Assembly (NCBI GenBank): GCA_965212195.1 | Contig: CBDBUW010000015.1 | Location: 186,001 to 250,000, forward strand | Length of the DNA stretch: 64,000 bases | Origin: JAJCYK01 sp965212195 | GTDB taxonomy: Bacteria; Bacteroidota; Bacteroidia; Cytophagales; Cyclobacteriaceae | Direction of reading: 5' to 3' | Shown: piece by piece, positions 46,393-55,483 of the stretch | Layout: each line of letters begins with the position of its first letter | Position numbering within the stretch: position 1 is the first letter of the stretch | Notes under the pieces: model-generated | The model's input: the letters and a program-made list of their open reading frames with translations, nothing else | What the model was told of the DNA's origin: nothing | The model's database searches: none | Program-made: the position numbers and the translations under genes

Positions 46393-47603
46393 TTTCCCTC
46401 AACGTAGTCTTGAAGGTATAAGAAAGATGGGCCTAAAGCCCCATCTTTAGCAATGGTAGCCCTGGTAATTACCTGCTGAGCGTCTTCTGCAATCAAATGC
46501 GGCAGTACGAATTGTGCAAAATCTTCACCAAAATCCTTGCTGGCATCACGAGGCAACTCACAGGGTAAATTATCCACTGCCATTACGGTCAGATTTGCTT
46601 CATCGCTCAGGGCCATTTCTATTTTATCTTCGGACGGATTATAATCGTATAGTGGATCGTCAACCGTAGAGGGTTTTTTTGTGGCTGGAATGGAGCCCTC
46701 GATGTCGCAGGTAATGTCCGCAATAACTTTTATTTCAAAATCGTTTTTTAGTATGTCTTCCCTGCTAAACAGCACCGGAGCTCGTGGATCCCAAAAGGCA
46801 CCGGCTATCAGAATATCGGCGTGCCGAGCATAACTACTAAAGGTTGACTGGTAATGTTCCGGCGTTTCGAAAAACTCTTTTCTATTGAAGGGTGCACCAT
46901 GAATGTTTTGGTGGTAATCACGGCTGTTCAGCTGTGTAAATACCGGTCCATCGAAAAACTTACCAGTAAAATGGGCCGGGCTCACATGACGGATACCCAT
47001 CCCGATTAACACTTCCATGGCTCCCCTTGCCACCCTTCCCCCTCCGGTAATGGCAATTTTTATAGGAGGCAGTATCACTTTGCTATACTCCTTGTACAGA
47101 TCCTGTAAATCGAAACACTGAAAGGCTCTGCGCAGTTCGAATAGATTATACCGTCGTCCGTAAGTCCATATACTGTTGTAGGCCCCCACTATGCCTGCGT
47201 ATCTTCCAAAAGCCAAAAGTCTGTGACCTTCGGTATCTGTTAGGCACTCGTAATCAACCAAGGTGATATTCAGGTCCAGTATGGCTTTCAGTAAATCACG
47301 GTTATAGGCTTGTTGTTTAATGGTGTGGGAAAAAAAGAAGTAACACTTCTCCGGGATCAGCTCCGCTATGGGGACTTCCTTAACTCCCAGCATCACATCG
47401 CAATCCGCTACATCATCTACCACCTCAACACCGGCATCCCGGTATTCCTGATCGCTGTAGGCCCGAATATCGCTGGATTGGCATACAATCTCTACTTCCG
47501 GAATAGATTCGTTTATTTGTTTAGCAGAATAAGGCGCCAAAGGAACCCGTCGATCAATAGGGATTTTACCTTCTCGAATAAGCGCGATACGGAATTTCTT
47601 CAT
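46389..47603 (-). CDS. Saccharopine/alanine-dehydrogenase-like NAD-dependent oxidoreductase
   Basis: This 404-residue protein has an alanine-dehydrogenase/transhydrogenase-type N-terminal domain (IALIREGKIPIDRRVPLAP, GVKEVP) and a Rossmann domain with ITGGGRVARGAMEVL near residue 205. The pattern fits the NAD+, lysine-forming saccharopine dehydrogenase (LYS1-like) branch, which oxidises or forms a bond between an amino acid and a keto acid. The real substrate is not clear; bacterial members may act in lysine catabolism or opine-like metabolism. It lies seven bases after the AIM24-like gene in the gltX run. Confidence 0.78.
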   Translation of the reverse strand: MKKFRIALIREGKIPIDRRVPLAPYSAKQINESIPEVEIVCQSSDIRAYSDQEYRDAGVEVVDDVADCDVMLGVKEVPIAELIPEKCYFFFSHTIKQQAYNRDLLKAILDLNITLVDYECLTDTEGHRLLAFGRYAGIVGAYNSIWTYGRRYNLFELRRAFQCFDLQDLYKEYSKVILPPIKIAITGGGRVARGAMEVLIGMGIRHVSPAHFTGKFFDGPVFTQLNSRDYHQNIHGAPFNRKEFFETPEHYQSTFSSYARHADILIAGAFWDPRAPVLFSREDILKNDFEIKVIADITCDIEGSIPATKKPSTVDDPLYDYNPSEDKIEMALSDEANLTVMAVDNLPCELPRDASKDFGEDFAQFVLPHLIAEDAQQVITRATIAKDGALGPSFLYLQDYVEGN

Positions 47604-47610
47604 ACGCTCA

Positions 47611-48387
47611 TTAAGATTCTAGAAACTCACCCAACAGGGAGCCTCCTTCCTTTTTACGATTAGGGCCCGCCGGGGAGATTGCCTGTATGAGCTTTCTAAT
47701 AGGCATAGATTGGAGCCACACTTTTCCCGAGCCTTGTAAGGTTGCGAGAAATATACCCTCGCCCCCGAATATCATGGACTTCAGGCCACCTGCACGTTGT
47801 ATGTCGTATTGTACTTGAGGTTCGAAGGCCACAATACAGCTGGTATCCACTCTGAGCATTTCATTGTTTAGGGTTCTCTCTATAACCGTGCCGCCAGCAT
47901 GTACGAAAGCTAGTCCGTCTCCTTTCAACTTCTGTAAGATAAACCCTTCGCCCCCAAATAATCCGCTGCCCAATCTTTTATTGAAGGTGATGCTGATATT
48001 GGTACCTAAAGCCGCGCATAGGAAGCCATCCCGCTGGACTGTTATCTCCTGATTGTTACAGGACATAAGATCTATCGGGATCACTGTTCCCGGATAAGGG
48101 GCCGAGAATGCCACTCTAGCTTTTCCGGCACCGGAATTTGTGAAATGGGTCATGAAAACGGATTCTCCGGTTAGTATTCGAGAACCTGCAGAAAGTATTT
48201 TACCCAAAAAGTCCTGATTAGGATTAGAACCATCCCCCATTTTCGTTTCAAAAGTGATGTCTTGGTCCATATAACACATGGTGCCTGCTTCGGCTATGAC
48301 TGTTTCCTGAGGATCCAGTTCTACCTCTACAATTTGAATACTTTCCCCTATTATTCGATAGTCTACCTCGTGGGATTTCATAGTCAT
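47611..48387 (-). CDS. AIM24-family protein (TIGR00266)
   Basis: This 258-residue protein has repeated beta-strand and turn units with many glycines, such as VEVDLPQ-type strands and GGEGFILQKLKGDGLAFVHAGG. It belongs to the AIM24/TIGR00266 family with a TRAP-like beta fold. The yeast homologue acts in mitochondrial inner-membrane organisation; the bacterial role is unknown. No signal peptide is present. The ATG overlaps the stop of the small upstream gene by four bases, so translation is probably coupled. Confidence 0.88.
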   Translation of the reverse strand: MTMKSHEVDYRIIGESIQIVEVELDPQETVIAEAGTMCYMDQDITFETKMGDGSNPNQDFLGKILSAGSRILTGESVFMTHFTNSGAGKARVAFSAPYPGTVIPIDLMSCNNQEITVQRDGFLCAALGTNISITFNKRLGSGLFGGEGFILQKLKGDGLAFVHAGGTVIERTLNNEMLRVDTSCIVAFEPQVQYDIQRAGGLKSMIFGGEGIFLATLQGSGKVWLQSMPIRKLIQAISPAGPNRKKEGGSLLGEFLES

Positions 48388-48629
48388 TTCTTTTTATTGG
48401 AATCCTCTTTATCAGGAGGAGATTTCTTTGTGCCCGGCAAATCTTTACGATCCCGAAGCTTCTTGTCATCGACCGTCCTATTTAGGAATTCATTGATTTT
48501 ATCAATATCGAAGTTTGTTTTGATTTCACCAAAGGGATCTATCTCTATATCAAATCCTTCCAGTTCTTCATTGACCTTGGGTTTTGCTTTGGATTTAGAA
48601 TCCTTTTTCTCACGTTTCTTGGCCATCAT
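48384..48629 (-). CDS. Small highly charged protein in the gltX operon
   Basis: This 81-residue protein has Lys/Glu-rich ends (MMAKKREKKDSKSKAKPK and KKSPPDKEDSNKKK) around a central amphipathic part (EGFDIEIDPFGEIKTNFDIDKINEFLNR). I recognise no family. The frame is supported by four-base overlaps at both ends, with gltX upstream and the AIM24-like gene downstream. The ends are probably disordered; RNA or ribosome binding is possible but not shown. Confidence 0.75.
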   Translation of the reverse strand: MMAKKREKKDSKSKAKPKVNEELEGFDIEIDPFGEIKTNFDIDKINEFLNRTVDDKKLRDRKDLPGTKKSPPDKEDSNKKK

Positions 48630-50167
48630 TTTTCATTTATATGTGCTAACTTTTCAATAGCTCGATTGATGCGACTTCCTGTTTCATCTTTGCCTAATAT
48701 CTCCATTACTTTCATCAGGTCAGGACCACGCCCTTCTCCAGTCAATGCCAAACGCAGGGGCGGCATTACTTTCCCAAATCCCCATGAAACTGCCTCCAAC
48801 TGTTCCTTAAGTAATTGATGAAGGTGGTCACTATCAAATACTTTCAGCTTTTCCAGGGCCTCCTGGTAGTTTTGTAAAAACTCGGCAGCCTCGGAATTCC
48901 ATTTTTTTTGTGCCAGCGCCATGTCATACTGAGATGGAGCTTCAAACAAAAACTTTCCTTCTTGCCAGAGTTCATCAGCAAAGGTGATCCTCTCTGTTAA
49001 GAGAATTACCGCCGCCTTTAATTTTTCGTCATTGGCTTCCTGACCATGGTCCTTCAACTTCTGCCTGAGTTGATCTTCTAATACGGAGACCGGTAGTTGC
49101 CGAATGTATTGCTGATTGAACCATTGTGCTTTAGAAATATCAAATTTCGCGCCTGATTTAACAATACGGTCCAAGGAGAAAGCCTGTATTAATTCCTTAA
49201 CGGTAAATAACTCCTCCTCGTTACCGGGATTCCAACCCAGCATGGCCAGAAAGTTTACCAGAGCTGCCGGCAAATAACCCTTTTCCTTGAATCCTTCACT
49301 CACTTCACCGGTTTGAGGGTCTTTCCAAGTCACGGGAAAAATAGGAAAGCCTTGCTTGTCGGCATCTCTTTTACTGAGCTTACCATTACCATCTGGCTTC
49401 AAGATCAGTGGTAAATGAGCGAACTCCGGCATTTCAGGCTCCCATCCTAAAAATCGGTACAACAACACATGTAAAGGTGCGGAAGGTAACCACTCTTCTC
49501 CGCGGATAACATGAGTGATCTCCATCAAGTGATCGTCAACCACGTTGGCCAAATGATAAGTGGGCAATCCGCCAGATTTTAGAATAACTTTGTCGTCAAT
49601 AGTGGAACTATGCACTTTTACCCAGCCCCTTATGCGATCCTGGAATCGGATATCTTCTTTAGTCGGGATTTTCAAACGAACCACATACGGTACTTCCTGA
49701 GCCATTAATTCCTGCACTTCCCCGGGCGCCATAGTAAGGGAATTGCGCATGGAAGTGCGAGTAATGCTGTTGTATTGCTGGAAGGCCACTTTGGCCTCCT
49801 TTAGCCGTTGCCGCATGGAATCTAATTCCTCCGGAGTGTCGAATGCGTAATATGCTTTCCCCTCCTCTACTAATTGCATAGCGTACTGCCGGTAAATATC
49901 TGCCCTTTCACTCTGGCGATAGGGGGCATAGGGACCTCCTTGTTCCGGGCCCTCATCAGGCGCAATGTCTAGCCAATGTAGGGTATTGAGGATATAGTCC
50001 TCTGCCCCTGATACCAATCTGGACTGATCAGTGTCTTCTATCCTCAGCACAAAGGTCCCCTGATGTTTTCGGGCAAACAGAAAATTGTAGAGCGCAGTAC
50101 GCACACCACCAATATGCAAAGCACCGGTGGGACTGGGTGCGAATCTAACCCTCACGTTTGAAGTCAT
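48626..50167 (-). CDS. gltX: Glutamyl-tRNA synthetase
   Basis: This class I synthetase of 513 residues charges tRNA-Glu (and tRNA-Gln where GatCAB is used). The HIGH-type site PSPTGALHIG is at 11-20, LRIEDTD follows, and the KMSKS-type loop is GKLSKRD near residue 257. A C-terminal anticodon domain follows. A good promoter lies just upstream at 50191-50221, and gltX is the first gene of the run that continues into the small charged protein, the AIM24-like gene and the dehydrogenase. Confidence 0.97.
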   Translation of the reverse strand: MTSNVRVRFAPSPTGALHIGGVRTALYNFLFARKHQGTFVLRIEDTDQSRLVSGAEDYILNTLHWLDIAPDEGPEQGGPYAPYRQSERADIYRQYAMQLVEEGKAYYAFDTPEELDSMRQRLKEAKVAFQQYNSITRTSMRNSLTMAPGEVQELMAQEVPYVVRLKIPTKEDIRFQDRIRGWVKVHSSTIDDKVILKSGGLPTYHLANVVDDHLMEITHVIRGEEWLPSAPLHVLLYRFLGWEPEMPEFAHLPLILKPDGNGKLSKRDADKQGFPIFPVTWKDPQTGEVSEGFKEKGYLPAALVNFLAMLGWNPGNEEELFTVKELIQAFSLDRIVKSGAKFDISKAQWFNQQYIRQLPVSVLEDQLRQKLKDHGQEANDEKLKAAVILLTERITFADELWQEGKFLFEAPSQYDMALAQKKWNSEAAEFLQNYQEALEKLKVFDSDHLHQLLKEQLEAVSWGFGKVMPPLRLALTGEGRGPDLMKVMEILGKDETGSRINRAIEKLAHINEK

Positions 50168-50190
50168 AGTATCAATAGATTAAAGCCTGG

Positions 50191-50221
50191 CAAAAATATA
50201 GAAATCGGTTAATACCAACAA
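50191..50221 (-). promoter_or_regulatory. Promoter for the gltX operon
   Basis: On the minus strand this reads TTG (50221-50219), a 20-base spacer, then TATTTTTG (50198-50191), an exact Bacteroidota promoter. It lies between the ridA stop and the gltX start. Confidence 0.7.
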
Positions 50222-50235
50222 GAGGTAGATGCTAT

Positions 50236-50619
50236 CTAAAGCTGTGCTATGCAACTGATCTCCACTCCGACATCTTTGGGCAACCGACTAACTTCCACGG
50301 TTTCCCTGGCAGGTGGTTGATCATCAAAGTAGGAGCCGTAAACTTCATTGATGCGGGCGAAGTCGTTCATATCACCCACAAAAATGGAGCACTTCAGGAT
50401 TTGACGGTAATCGGCTCCTGCAGCCGTCAGAATAGCCCCTATGTTTTTCAGGACCTGATGGGTCTCAGCTTCAATATCCTGATCCACCAGTTCACCGGTT
50501 TGAGGATCAATGGGCACCTGACCGGACACAAACAAAAGGCCACCCGCCTTTACTGCCTGACTGTATGGTCCGATAGGCGCTGGAGCTTGAGTTGAGTTTA
50601 TCACTGTTTTCTTATCCAT
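50236..50619 (-). CDS. ridA: RidA-family enamine/imine deaminase
   Basis: This 127-residue protein of the YjgF/YER057c/UK114 family hydrolyses reactive 2-aminoacrylate released by serine and threonine dehydratases. It shows the typical PIGPYSQAVKAGGLLFVSGQVPIDPQTGEL, CSIFVGDMNDFARINEVYGSYF, and the active-site arginine in PPARETVEVSRLP. Length is normal for the trimeric enzyme. It is cytosolic and divergent from the 3HCDH-like gene. Confidence 0.95.
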   Translation of the reverse strand: MDKKTVINSTQAPAPIGPYSQAVKAGGLLFVSGQVPIDPQTGELVDQDIEAETHQVLKNIGAILTAAGADYRQILKCSIFVGDMNDFARINEVYGSYFDDQPPARETVEVSRLPKDVGVEISCIAQL

Positions 50620-50664
50620 GGCATATTTACTTTTAATGCGTAATTTAGGTCAGTTTTATTTAGT

Positions 50665-51324
50665 ATGAATATATTGGTGGTAGGGGATAGCCCCTCACAA
50701 GCGGAATTTAAGTCAAAATTCAGGGACCTTCACCCAACTGTATATAAATTTTCTCGTGATCTTTCCCATGATGATCTGGAAAAGGCCCAAGTGGTTTTTG
50801 ATTTTACTATGGAGGAATGGACGCATCACAGGTTATATCAGGACATGAAGGGTTTCCATTTATTAGTCAACAGCGTTAAAACTTCTCTCCAGTCGTTGAA
50901 GCGAACTTATGAATGGCCTGCATTGCTGGCAGGCTTTAACGGCCTGCCCAGTTTGTTTGATCGACCGATATTGGAACTGACCCTGGCCCCGCAGGTCGAA
51001 AAGTCTGTGATTGACGGACTTTGTGACCGCTTGAAAAGTCCATATGTACTGGTTGATGATAGGGTAGGAATGGTAACTCCCCGGATTATTTGCATGATCA
51101 TCAATGAGGCCTTCTACACGGTGCAGGAAGGTACGGCTTCAGAGCCAGATATCGACGCCGGTATGAAATTAGGAACCCGCTATCCCCAAGGACCCTTTGA
51201 ATTCTGTCAGGCTATTGGTATTAAGCAGGTTTACGAGCTTTTGGATGCGCTGTATCACGATACCCATGAAGAGCGCTACAAGATTTGTCCACTTTTGAAA
51301 AAGAAGTATTACAGGGACGGATGA
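50665..51324 (+). CDS. Shortened 3-hydroxyacyl-CoA-dehydrogenase-like protein
   Basis: The C-terminal part of this 219-residue protein (about 125-215) matches the helical domain of 3-hydroxyacyl-CoA dehydrogenases: DDRVGMVTPRIICMIINEAFY, then EGTASEPDIDAGMKLGTRYP and QGPFEFCQAIG. The N-terminal 110 residues would be the Rossmann domain but are much shorter than the usual 180. They start MNILVVGDSP without the GxGxxG NAD loop, and the middle AGFNGLPSLFDRPILELTL resembles the family's FNP segment. Activity as a dehydrogenase is doubtful. Confidence 0.8.
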   Translation: MNILVVGDSPSQAEFKSKFRDLHPTVYKFSRDLSHDDLEKAQVVFDFTMEEWTHHRLYQDMKGFHLLVNSVKTSLQSLKRTYEWPALLAGFNGLPSLFDRPILELTLAPQVEKSVIDGLCDRLKSPYVLVDDRVGMVTPRIICMIINEAFYTVQEGTASEPDIDAGMKLGTRYPQGPFEFCQAIGIKQVYELLDALYHDTHEERYKICPLLKKKYYRDG

Positions 51325-51337
51325 TTGAAAGATACTT

Positions 51338-53176
51338 TTATTCTACGGTAACCGATTTAGCCAGGTTACGGGGTTGATCCACATTACATCCTCTCATCAC
51401 CGCGATATAATAAGAAAGTAGTTGCAAAGGTATTACAGAAACCAAAGGCATTAGGGCTTCATTGGTCGGTGGGACTTCTATAACGAAATCCGCCATATCG
51501 GGTATCAGGGTATCTCCTTCCGTGACCACTGCAATCACTTTACCCTTGCGCGCACAAACCTCCTGAATATTGGAAACCACCTTATCATATGAACTATCAC
51601 GGGTAGCAATAAAAACAACGGGCATCTCCTCATCAATGAGCGCAATGGGCCCATGTTTCATCTCCGCTGCAGGGTAACCCTCGGCATGGATATAGGAGAT
51701 CTCTTTTAATTTCAAGGCTCCTTCTAAAGCTACCGGGAAGTTATAACCCCTGCCCAAGTACAGAAAGTTCCGGGCATTTTGAAACGTATCGGCGATTAAT
51801 TCTATCTTATCATTAAGCTCCAAGGCTTGCTCTACTTTAGCCGGAATTTGTTCCATCTCAACTAGCATCTCCCGGTATTTCTGCTCGGTGATAGTCCCTT
51901 TGTTATGAGCCAGGCGCAGAGCAATCATAAATAACACGATGAGCTGCGCAGTAAATGCCTTGGTACTGGCCACACCGATCTCGGGGCCGGCATGAGTATA
52001 GGCACCTTCATGCGAGGACCTGGCAATGGAAGATCCAACTACATTACAAACTCCAAAAATCACCGCACCTTTTGATTTAGCCAGTTCAATAGCAGCCAGA
52101 GTATCCGCAGTCTCTCCAGACTGGGATATGGCGATGAGTACATCACCTTCCTTGATCACGGGATTGCGATAGCGGAATTCCGAAGCATATTCTACCTCAA
52201 CGGGAATACGGCAGAATTCCTCGAAGAAATACTCTGCCACCAGACCTGCATGCCATGAGGTACCACAAGCCACAATCAAGATACGTTCTGCGGTTTCCAA
52301 TTTGTTGGCATACTCCCGGATACCGCCCAATACTAAATGTCCACTGGATGCATTCAACCTGCCTCTCATACAGTCTCCGATTGATCTTGGCTGTTCGAAG
52401 ATCTCTTTAAGCATGAAGTGGTCGTAGCCCCCTTTCTCGATGGCCTCCAGCTCTATATCCAGGGTTTGAATATAGGGAGTCATCACAATGTCCTGAGTAT
52501 TTTTTATAGTGAAATTATTGTCCTTTATGATGGCCATCTCCTGGTCGTTCAGATATACTACTTCATTGGTGTATTCCACAATGGGCGTAGCATCTGAAGC
52601 CAAGAAATATTCGTTTTTTCCAATACCAACTACCAGAGGACTTCCTTTACGTGCGGCGATCAACGTACTGGGATCGTTTTGAGACATGATCACAATGGCA
52701 TAGGCACCCACTACCTTAGTGAGGGCCAGCCGCACTGCCTCCTCTAGCTCAATACTATTGTTTTTGAGAATATCTTCTATAAAATATATGAAGACCTCCG
52801 AATCCGTATCGCTTTGGAATTTATAACCCCTATTCTGTAAATCGGTCTTTAGGGCGGCGTAGTTCTCAATGATCCCGTTGTGGATAATGGCTAGATCTCC
52901 TGACTCGGAATAATGCGGGTGTGCGTTGACATCGTTGGGCTCACCATGAGTAGCCCAGCGGGTATGTCCTATACCGATATTACTCCGGGGATTGGTGTCC
53001 TTAATGTGATCCTCCAAATCGGAAACTTTCCCCTTCTTCTTATAAACGTTAAGCCCGGATTTCTCAATTAGAGCGATTCCCGCACTGTCATATCCCCTGT
53101 ATTCTAATCTCTTTAACCCTTTAATAATGATAGGGGTAGCCTGTTTAGGGCCTACATAAGCTACTATTCCGCACAT
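51338..53176 (-). CDS. glmS: Glucosamine-fructose-6-phosphate aminotransferase (isomerizing)
   Basis: GlmS makes glucosamine 6-phosphate from fructose 6-phosphate and glutamine, the entry to cell-wall amino sugars. The 612-residue protein starts MCGIVAYVG, with nucleophile Cys2 freed by Met removal. The glutaminase domain includes HTRWATHGEPNDVNAHPH and HNGIIENY, two SIS domains follow (CGTSWHAG, SQSGETADT), and the C-terminus is PRNLAKSVTVE. It lies 31 bases after the DUF4270 gene on the same strand. No glmS ribozyme is evident. Confidence 0.97.
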   Translation of the reverse strand: MCGIVAYVGPKQATPIIIKGLKRLEYRGYDSAGIALIEKSGLNVYKKKGKVSDLEDHIKDTNPRSNIGIGHTRWATHGEPNDVNAHPHYSESGDLAIIHNGIIENYAALKTDLQNRGYKFQSDTDSEVFIYFIEDILKNNSIELEEAVRLALTKVVGAYAIVIMSQNDPSTLIAARKGSPLVVGIGKNEYFLASDATPIVEYTNEVVYLNDQEMAIIKDNNFTIKNTQDIVMTPYIQTLDIELEAIEKGGYDHFMLKEIFEQPRSIGDCMRGRLNASSGHLVLGGIREYANKLETAERILIVACGTSWHAGLVAEYFFEEFCRIPVEVEYASEFRYRNPVIKEGDVLIAISQSGETADTLAAIELAKSKGAVIFGVCNVVGSSIARSSHEGAYTHAGPEIGVASTKAFTAQLIVLFMIALRLAHNKGTITEQKYREMLVEMEQIPAKVEQALELNDKIELIADTFQNARNFLYLGRGYNFPVALEGALKLKEISYIHAEGYPAAEMKHGPIALIDEEMPVVFIATRDSSYDKVVSNIQEVCARKGKVIAVVTEGDTLIPDMADFVIEVPPTNEALMPLVSVIPLQLLSYYIAVMRGCNVDQPRNLAKSVTVE

Positions 53177-53207
53177 ATTTTATAAAGATATGAAGAATAT
53201 TTGTAAT

Positions 53208-54581
53208 TTATTTAAGTTTTGTTAAAGAAATTTTTAACCTAAGATCATCCGGCCTAATGGCAAAACGATCCAAATTCCTTCCAAAGTCCCTGACAGAAGT
53301 TGGACTCTCTACAAAACTATATGGTACTACCAGGACATTTTGGGCATCCTCCCGGGTGATCAGGCCATCGGCAACAAGTTGCAAAAACATGGTAAGTTCC
53401 GGATTGTATTGGAGGTCGGTGGTATCCAGTTGAGCCCGCTGGGATTGACTAACCAGATTAAAAGGGTCAATGCCGTTACGCGAAGCACTGATGTACACCC
53501 CATCAGTTTGTATGGTATTGGGAAAAACGGGGTCGGTATCGGTGCTTAAAAAGTCGTTGGTATCGTTTGTATAGAAAAAGGACATTTGGACAGGTGGATC
53601 AATACTACTGGTGAGACCCTCCAGATTGTTCATAACCAATTCCGCTTTGTTAATCACCACGGTACCTACACTATCCTCATCCAGAAAATCGAAATACGGC
53701 TGAAAATCCAGTTTTGGTACCAGCCCAGTACCTGTTTGCAGGTAGCTTCTTCCATCTAGAGGATCAAACTGAGTAAGTGGAACGATCCCGGCCAGATTAC
53801 TGCCCGAAAAATCCGGTACGATCTGGTTGAAATAGGTGGAATAAAGTAGAGTCACGGTATTGACCACAGTATCAGAAGTAGTATAGTACAGGGTAATCCG
53901 GCTGTCCTGGGCGGTAGGATTGAAGCCAATCACCGATTCGCTGGCAGGATCGGTCCTTAAGGTTAATCCTTTAAACTGCTCCAGGAAATTGGCATCATTA
54001 GCACTGTCTTTGTCATAATTTTGCAGAACCGCAAACAATTCCTCTTTCAATGAATCCAGGTTGATGCTTATGAGCGTATCGGCATCGTTTACCACAAATG
54101 AAGTATCCGATAAGCTCATGGGGTCAAAAAGCGTGCTTTGGTTACTGTAGTAGATGGTGTCGATGTCCAATTGTTCCTGCAAGCGATGTATAGACAACTG
54201 GTGTGGGGTGGCAAAATAATCCCCGTAAAAATAACTATATCTCAGATTCACCCGAAGGGAATCGGCAAAGGTCACTTCCGGCGGAATGGTAACGGAAGCA
54301 GTAGGCGGTAGTACACGAAAGTAACTTTGGACATGAACATTCCCGAAGTCACCATCGAAATAGTCACCGGTTAACATGATGCCCCGATTGGTGGTGTTAA
54401 TACTGTCCAACTGTACCACCGATGCAGGTATAGGTATTTCCAAGTTCAGTACCGATAGATTGTCATTGGGGGGAATAAGCTGAAGTCCCAGTTCACCGGG
54501 ATCTTCACATGAAAAAAGGGCTGATGTAACGACCAGCCCAAATATTCCCGCATGTTTGCCACTCCTAGCTAACCAATTCAT
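53208..54581 (-). CDS. DUF4270 lipoprotein
   Basis: This 457-residue envelope lipoprotein of the DUF4270 family is seen almost only in Bacteroidota. The start at the ATG 54581 gives MNWLARSGKHAGIF followed by a hydrophobic core and the lipobox ALFSC, then EDPGELGLQLIPPNDN, the typical start of mature members. The rest is mostly beta strand. Function is unknown. The gene overlaps the end of the glycogen-synthase-like gene, and the order glycogen-synthase-like, DUF4270, glmS beside panC is common in Bacteroidota. Confidence 0.88.
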   Translation of the reverse strand: MNWLARSGKHAGIFGLVVTSALFSCEDPGELGLQLIPPNDNLSVLNLEIPIPASVVQLDSINTTNRGIMLTGDYFDGDFGNVHVQSYFRVLPPTASVTIPPEVTFADSLRVNLRYSYFYGDYFATPHQLSIHRLQEQLDIDTIYYSNQSTLFDPMSLSDTSFVVNDADTLISINLDSLKEELFAVLQNYDKDSANDANFLEQFKGLTLRTDPASESVIGFNPTAQDSRITLYYTTSDTVVNTVTLLYSTYFNQIVPDFSGSNLAGIVPLTQFDPLDGRSYLQTGTGLVPKLDFQPYFDFLDEDSVGTVVINKAELVMNNLEGLTSSIDPPVQMSFFYTNDTNDFLSTDTDPVFPNTIQTDGVYISASRNGIDPFNLVSQSQRAQLDTTDLQYNPELTMFLQLVADGLITREDAQNVLVVPYSFVESPTSVRDFGRNLDRFAIRPDDLRLKISLTKLK

Positions 54582-55377
54582 TATACAGGTTATAGTAGGA
54601 GTCCAACAGATTATCATCTTTTTCAATGGTTTCTACCTTTTTCTCTTTATCCAACACTGTAAACAATTTCTCCAGACTGACGCTTACTTCCTCTTCCGCT
54701 CTAATTACCGCATCGGAATATTCAGCTCCCAACTTGATAAGGCCGTCGTAGTCTGCTGATTTCAGATTTGACAGCATACTGTCTTCAATATCCATCATCT
54801 TTACCTTCTCGATCATGTCTTCATCAAATTTATGACTAAACCCGTTGTCGTATACGGTGAAAACGGTCTTGGCATTTTGGAAAATAGGATCGTTTTTGTA
54901 AGTAGTTTTTAAATACATTGGTATCAAACTGGTGATCCAGTCATTACAATGCACGATATCCGGAGCCCATCCCAGTTTCTTAACAGTTTCAATAACTCCT
55001 TTACAGAAGAAAATAGCTCGTTCATCGTTGTCTTCATAAAATTTATCTTCCTTGTCAAAGAAGACGGATTTTCTGTGGAAATAGTCTTCGTTGTCGATGA
55101 AATAAACCTGCAATTTTGCATTGGGCACAGAAGCCACCTTGATCACCAAGGGTTTCTCTTCTTCACCAACAGCAATGTTTATACCTGATAGTCTAACTAC
55201 TTCATGTAACCGGTTCTTTCTTTCATTAATTATTCCAAATCTGGGAACCAGGATTCTTATTTCCATTCCTCGTTCCTGCATACCTTGTGGCAATCGACGT
55301 ACAAAATCGGCCACTTCTGAGGTTTGAAGGAATGGATTAATCTCACTAGCTACATATAGAATTCGAAGTTTCGACAT
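54565..55377 (-). CDS. Half-length glycogen/starch-synthase-like (GT5 N-domain) protein
   Basis: This 270-residue protein matches only the N-terminal Rossmann half of GT5 glycogen synthases: ILYVASEINPF, PQGMQERGMEIRILVPRFG, KLGWAPDIVHCNDWITSLIPMYLK and TVFTVYDNGFSH. The canonical KxGGLxDV nucleotide-sugar motif is replaced by QTSEVADFV near residue 18, and the C-terminal GT domain is absent. It is therefore unlikely to elongate glycogen by itself. The gene is conserved beside panC in many Bacteroidota, so it probably has its own role. Confidence 0.85.
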   Translation of the reverse strand: MSKLRILYVASEINPFLQTSEVADFVRRLPQGMQERGMEIRILVPRFGIINERKNRLHEVVRLSGINIAVGEEEKPLVIKVASVPNAKLQVYFIDNEDYFHRKSVFFDKEDKFYEDNDERAIFFCKGVIETVKKLGWAPDIVHCNDWITSLIPMYLKTTYKNDPIFQNAKTVFTVYDNGFSHKFDEDMIEKVKMMDIEDSMLSNLKSADYDGLIKLGAEYSDAVIRAEEEVSVSLEKLFTVLDKEKKVETIEKDDNLLDSYYNLYNELVS

Positions 55378-55415
55378 AATTATCTGATTTTTAATAAAGA
55401 CTCGTTACGGGACTA

Positions 55416-55445
55416 CAAAATTACAAAATTATTGCCGATTTTCAA
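55416..55445 (-). promoter_or_regulatory. Promoter for the glycogen-synthase-like / DUF4270 / glmS run
   Basis: On the minus strand this reads TTG (55445-55443), a 19-base spacer, then TAATTTTG (55423-55416). A second exact TAATTTTG lies at 55431-55424. It lies 39 bases before the ATG at 55377, in the divergent region shared with panC. Confidence 0.65.
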
Positions 55446-55483
55446 GATTATTTGTGTTTTTACCAGTACTTTAAGCACGTTGC

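Noticed and set aside
46423..46448. Hairpin AAAGATGGG/CCCATCTTT as the rho terminator
   Set aside because: It lies inside the coding end of the convergent dehydrogenase gene and has no T run beyond TTT, so it is not listed as a feature.
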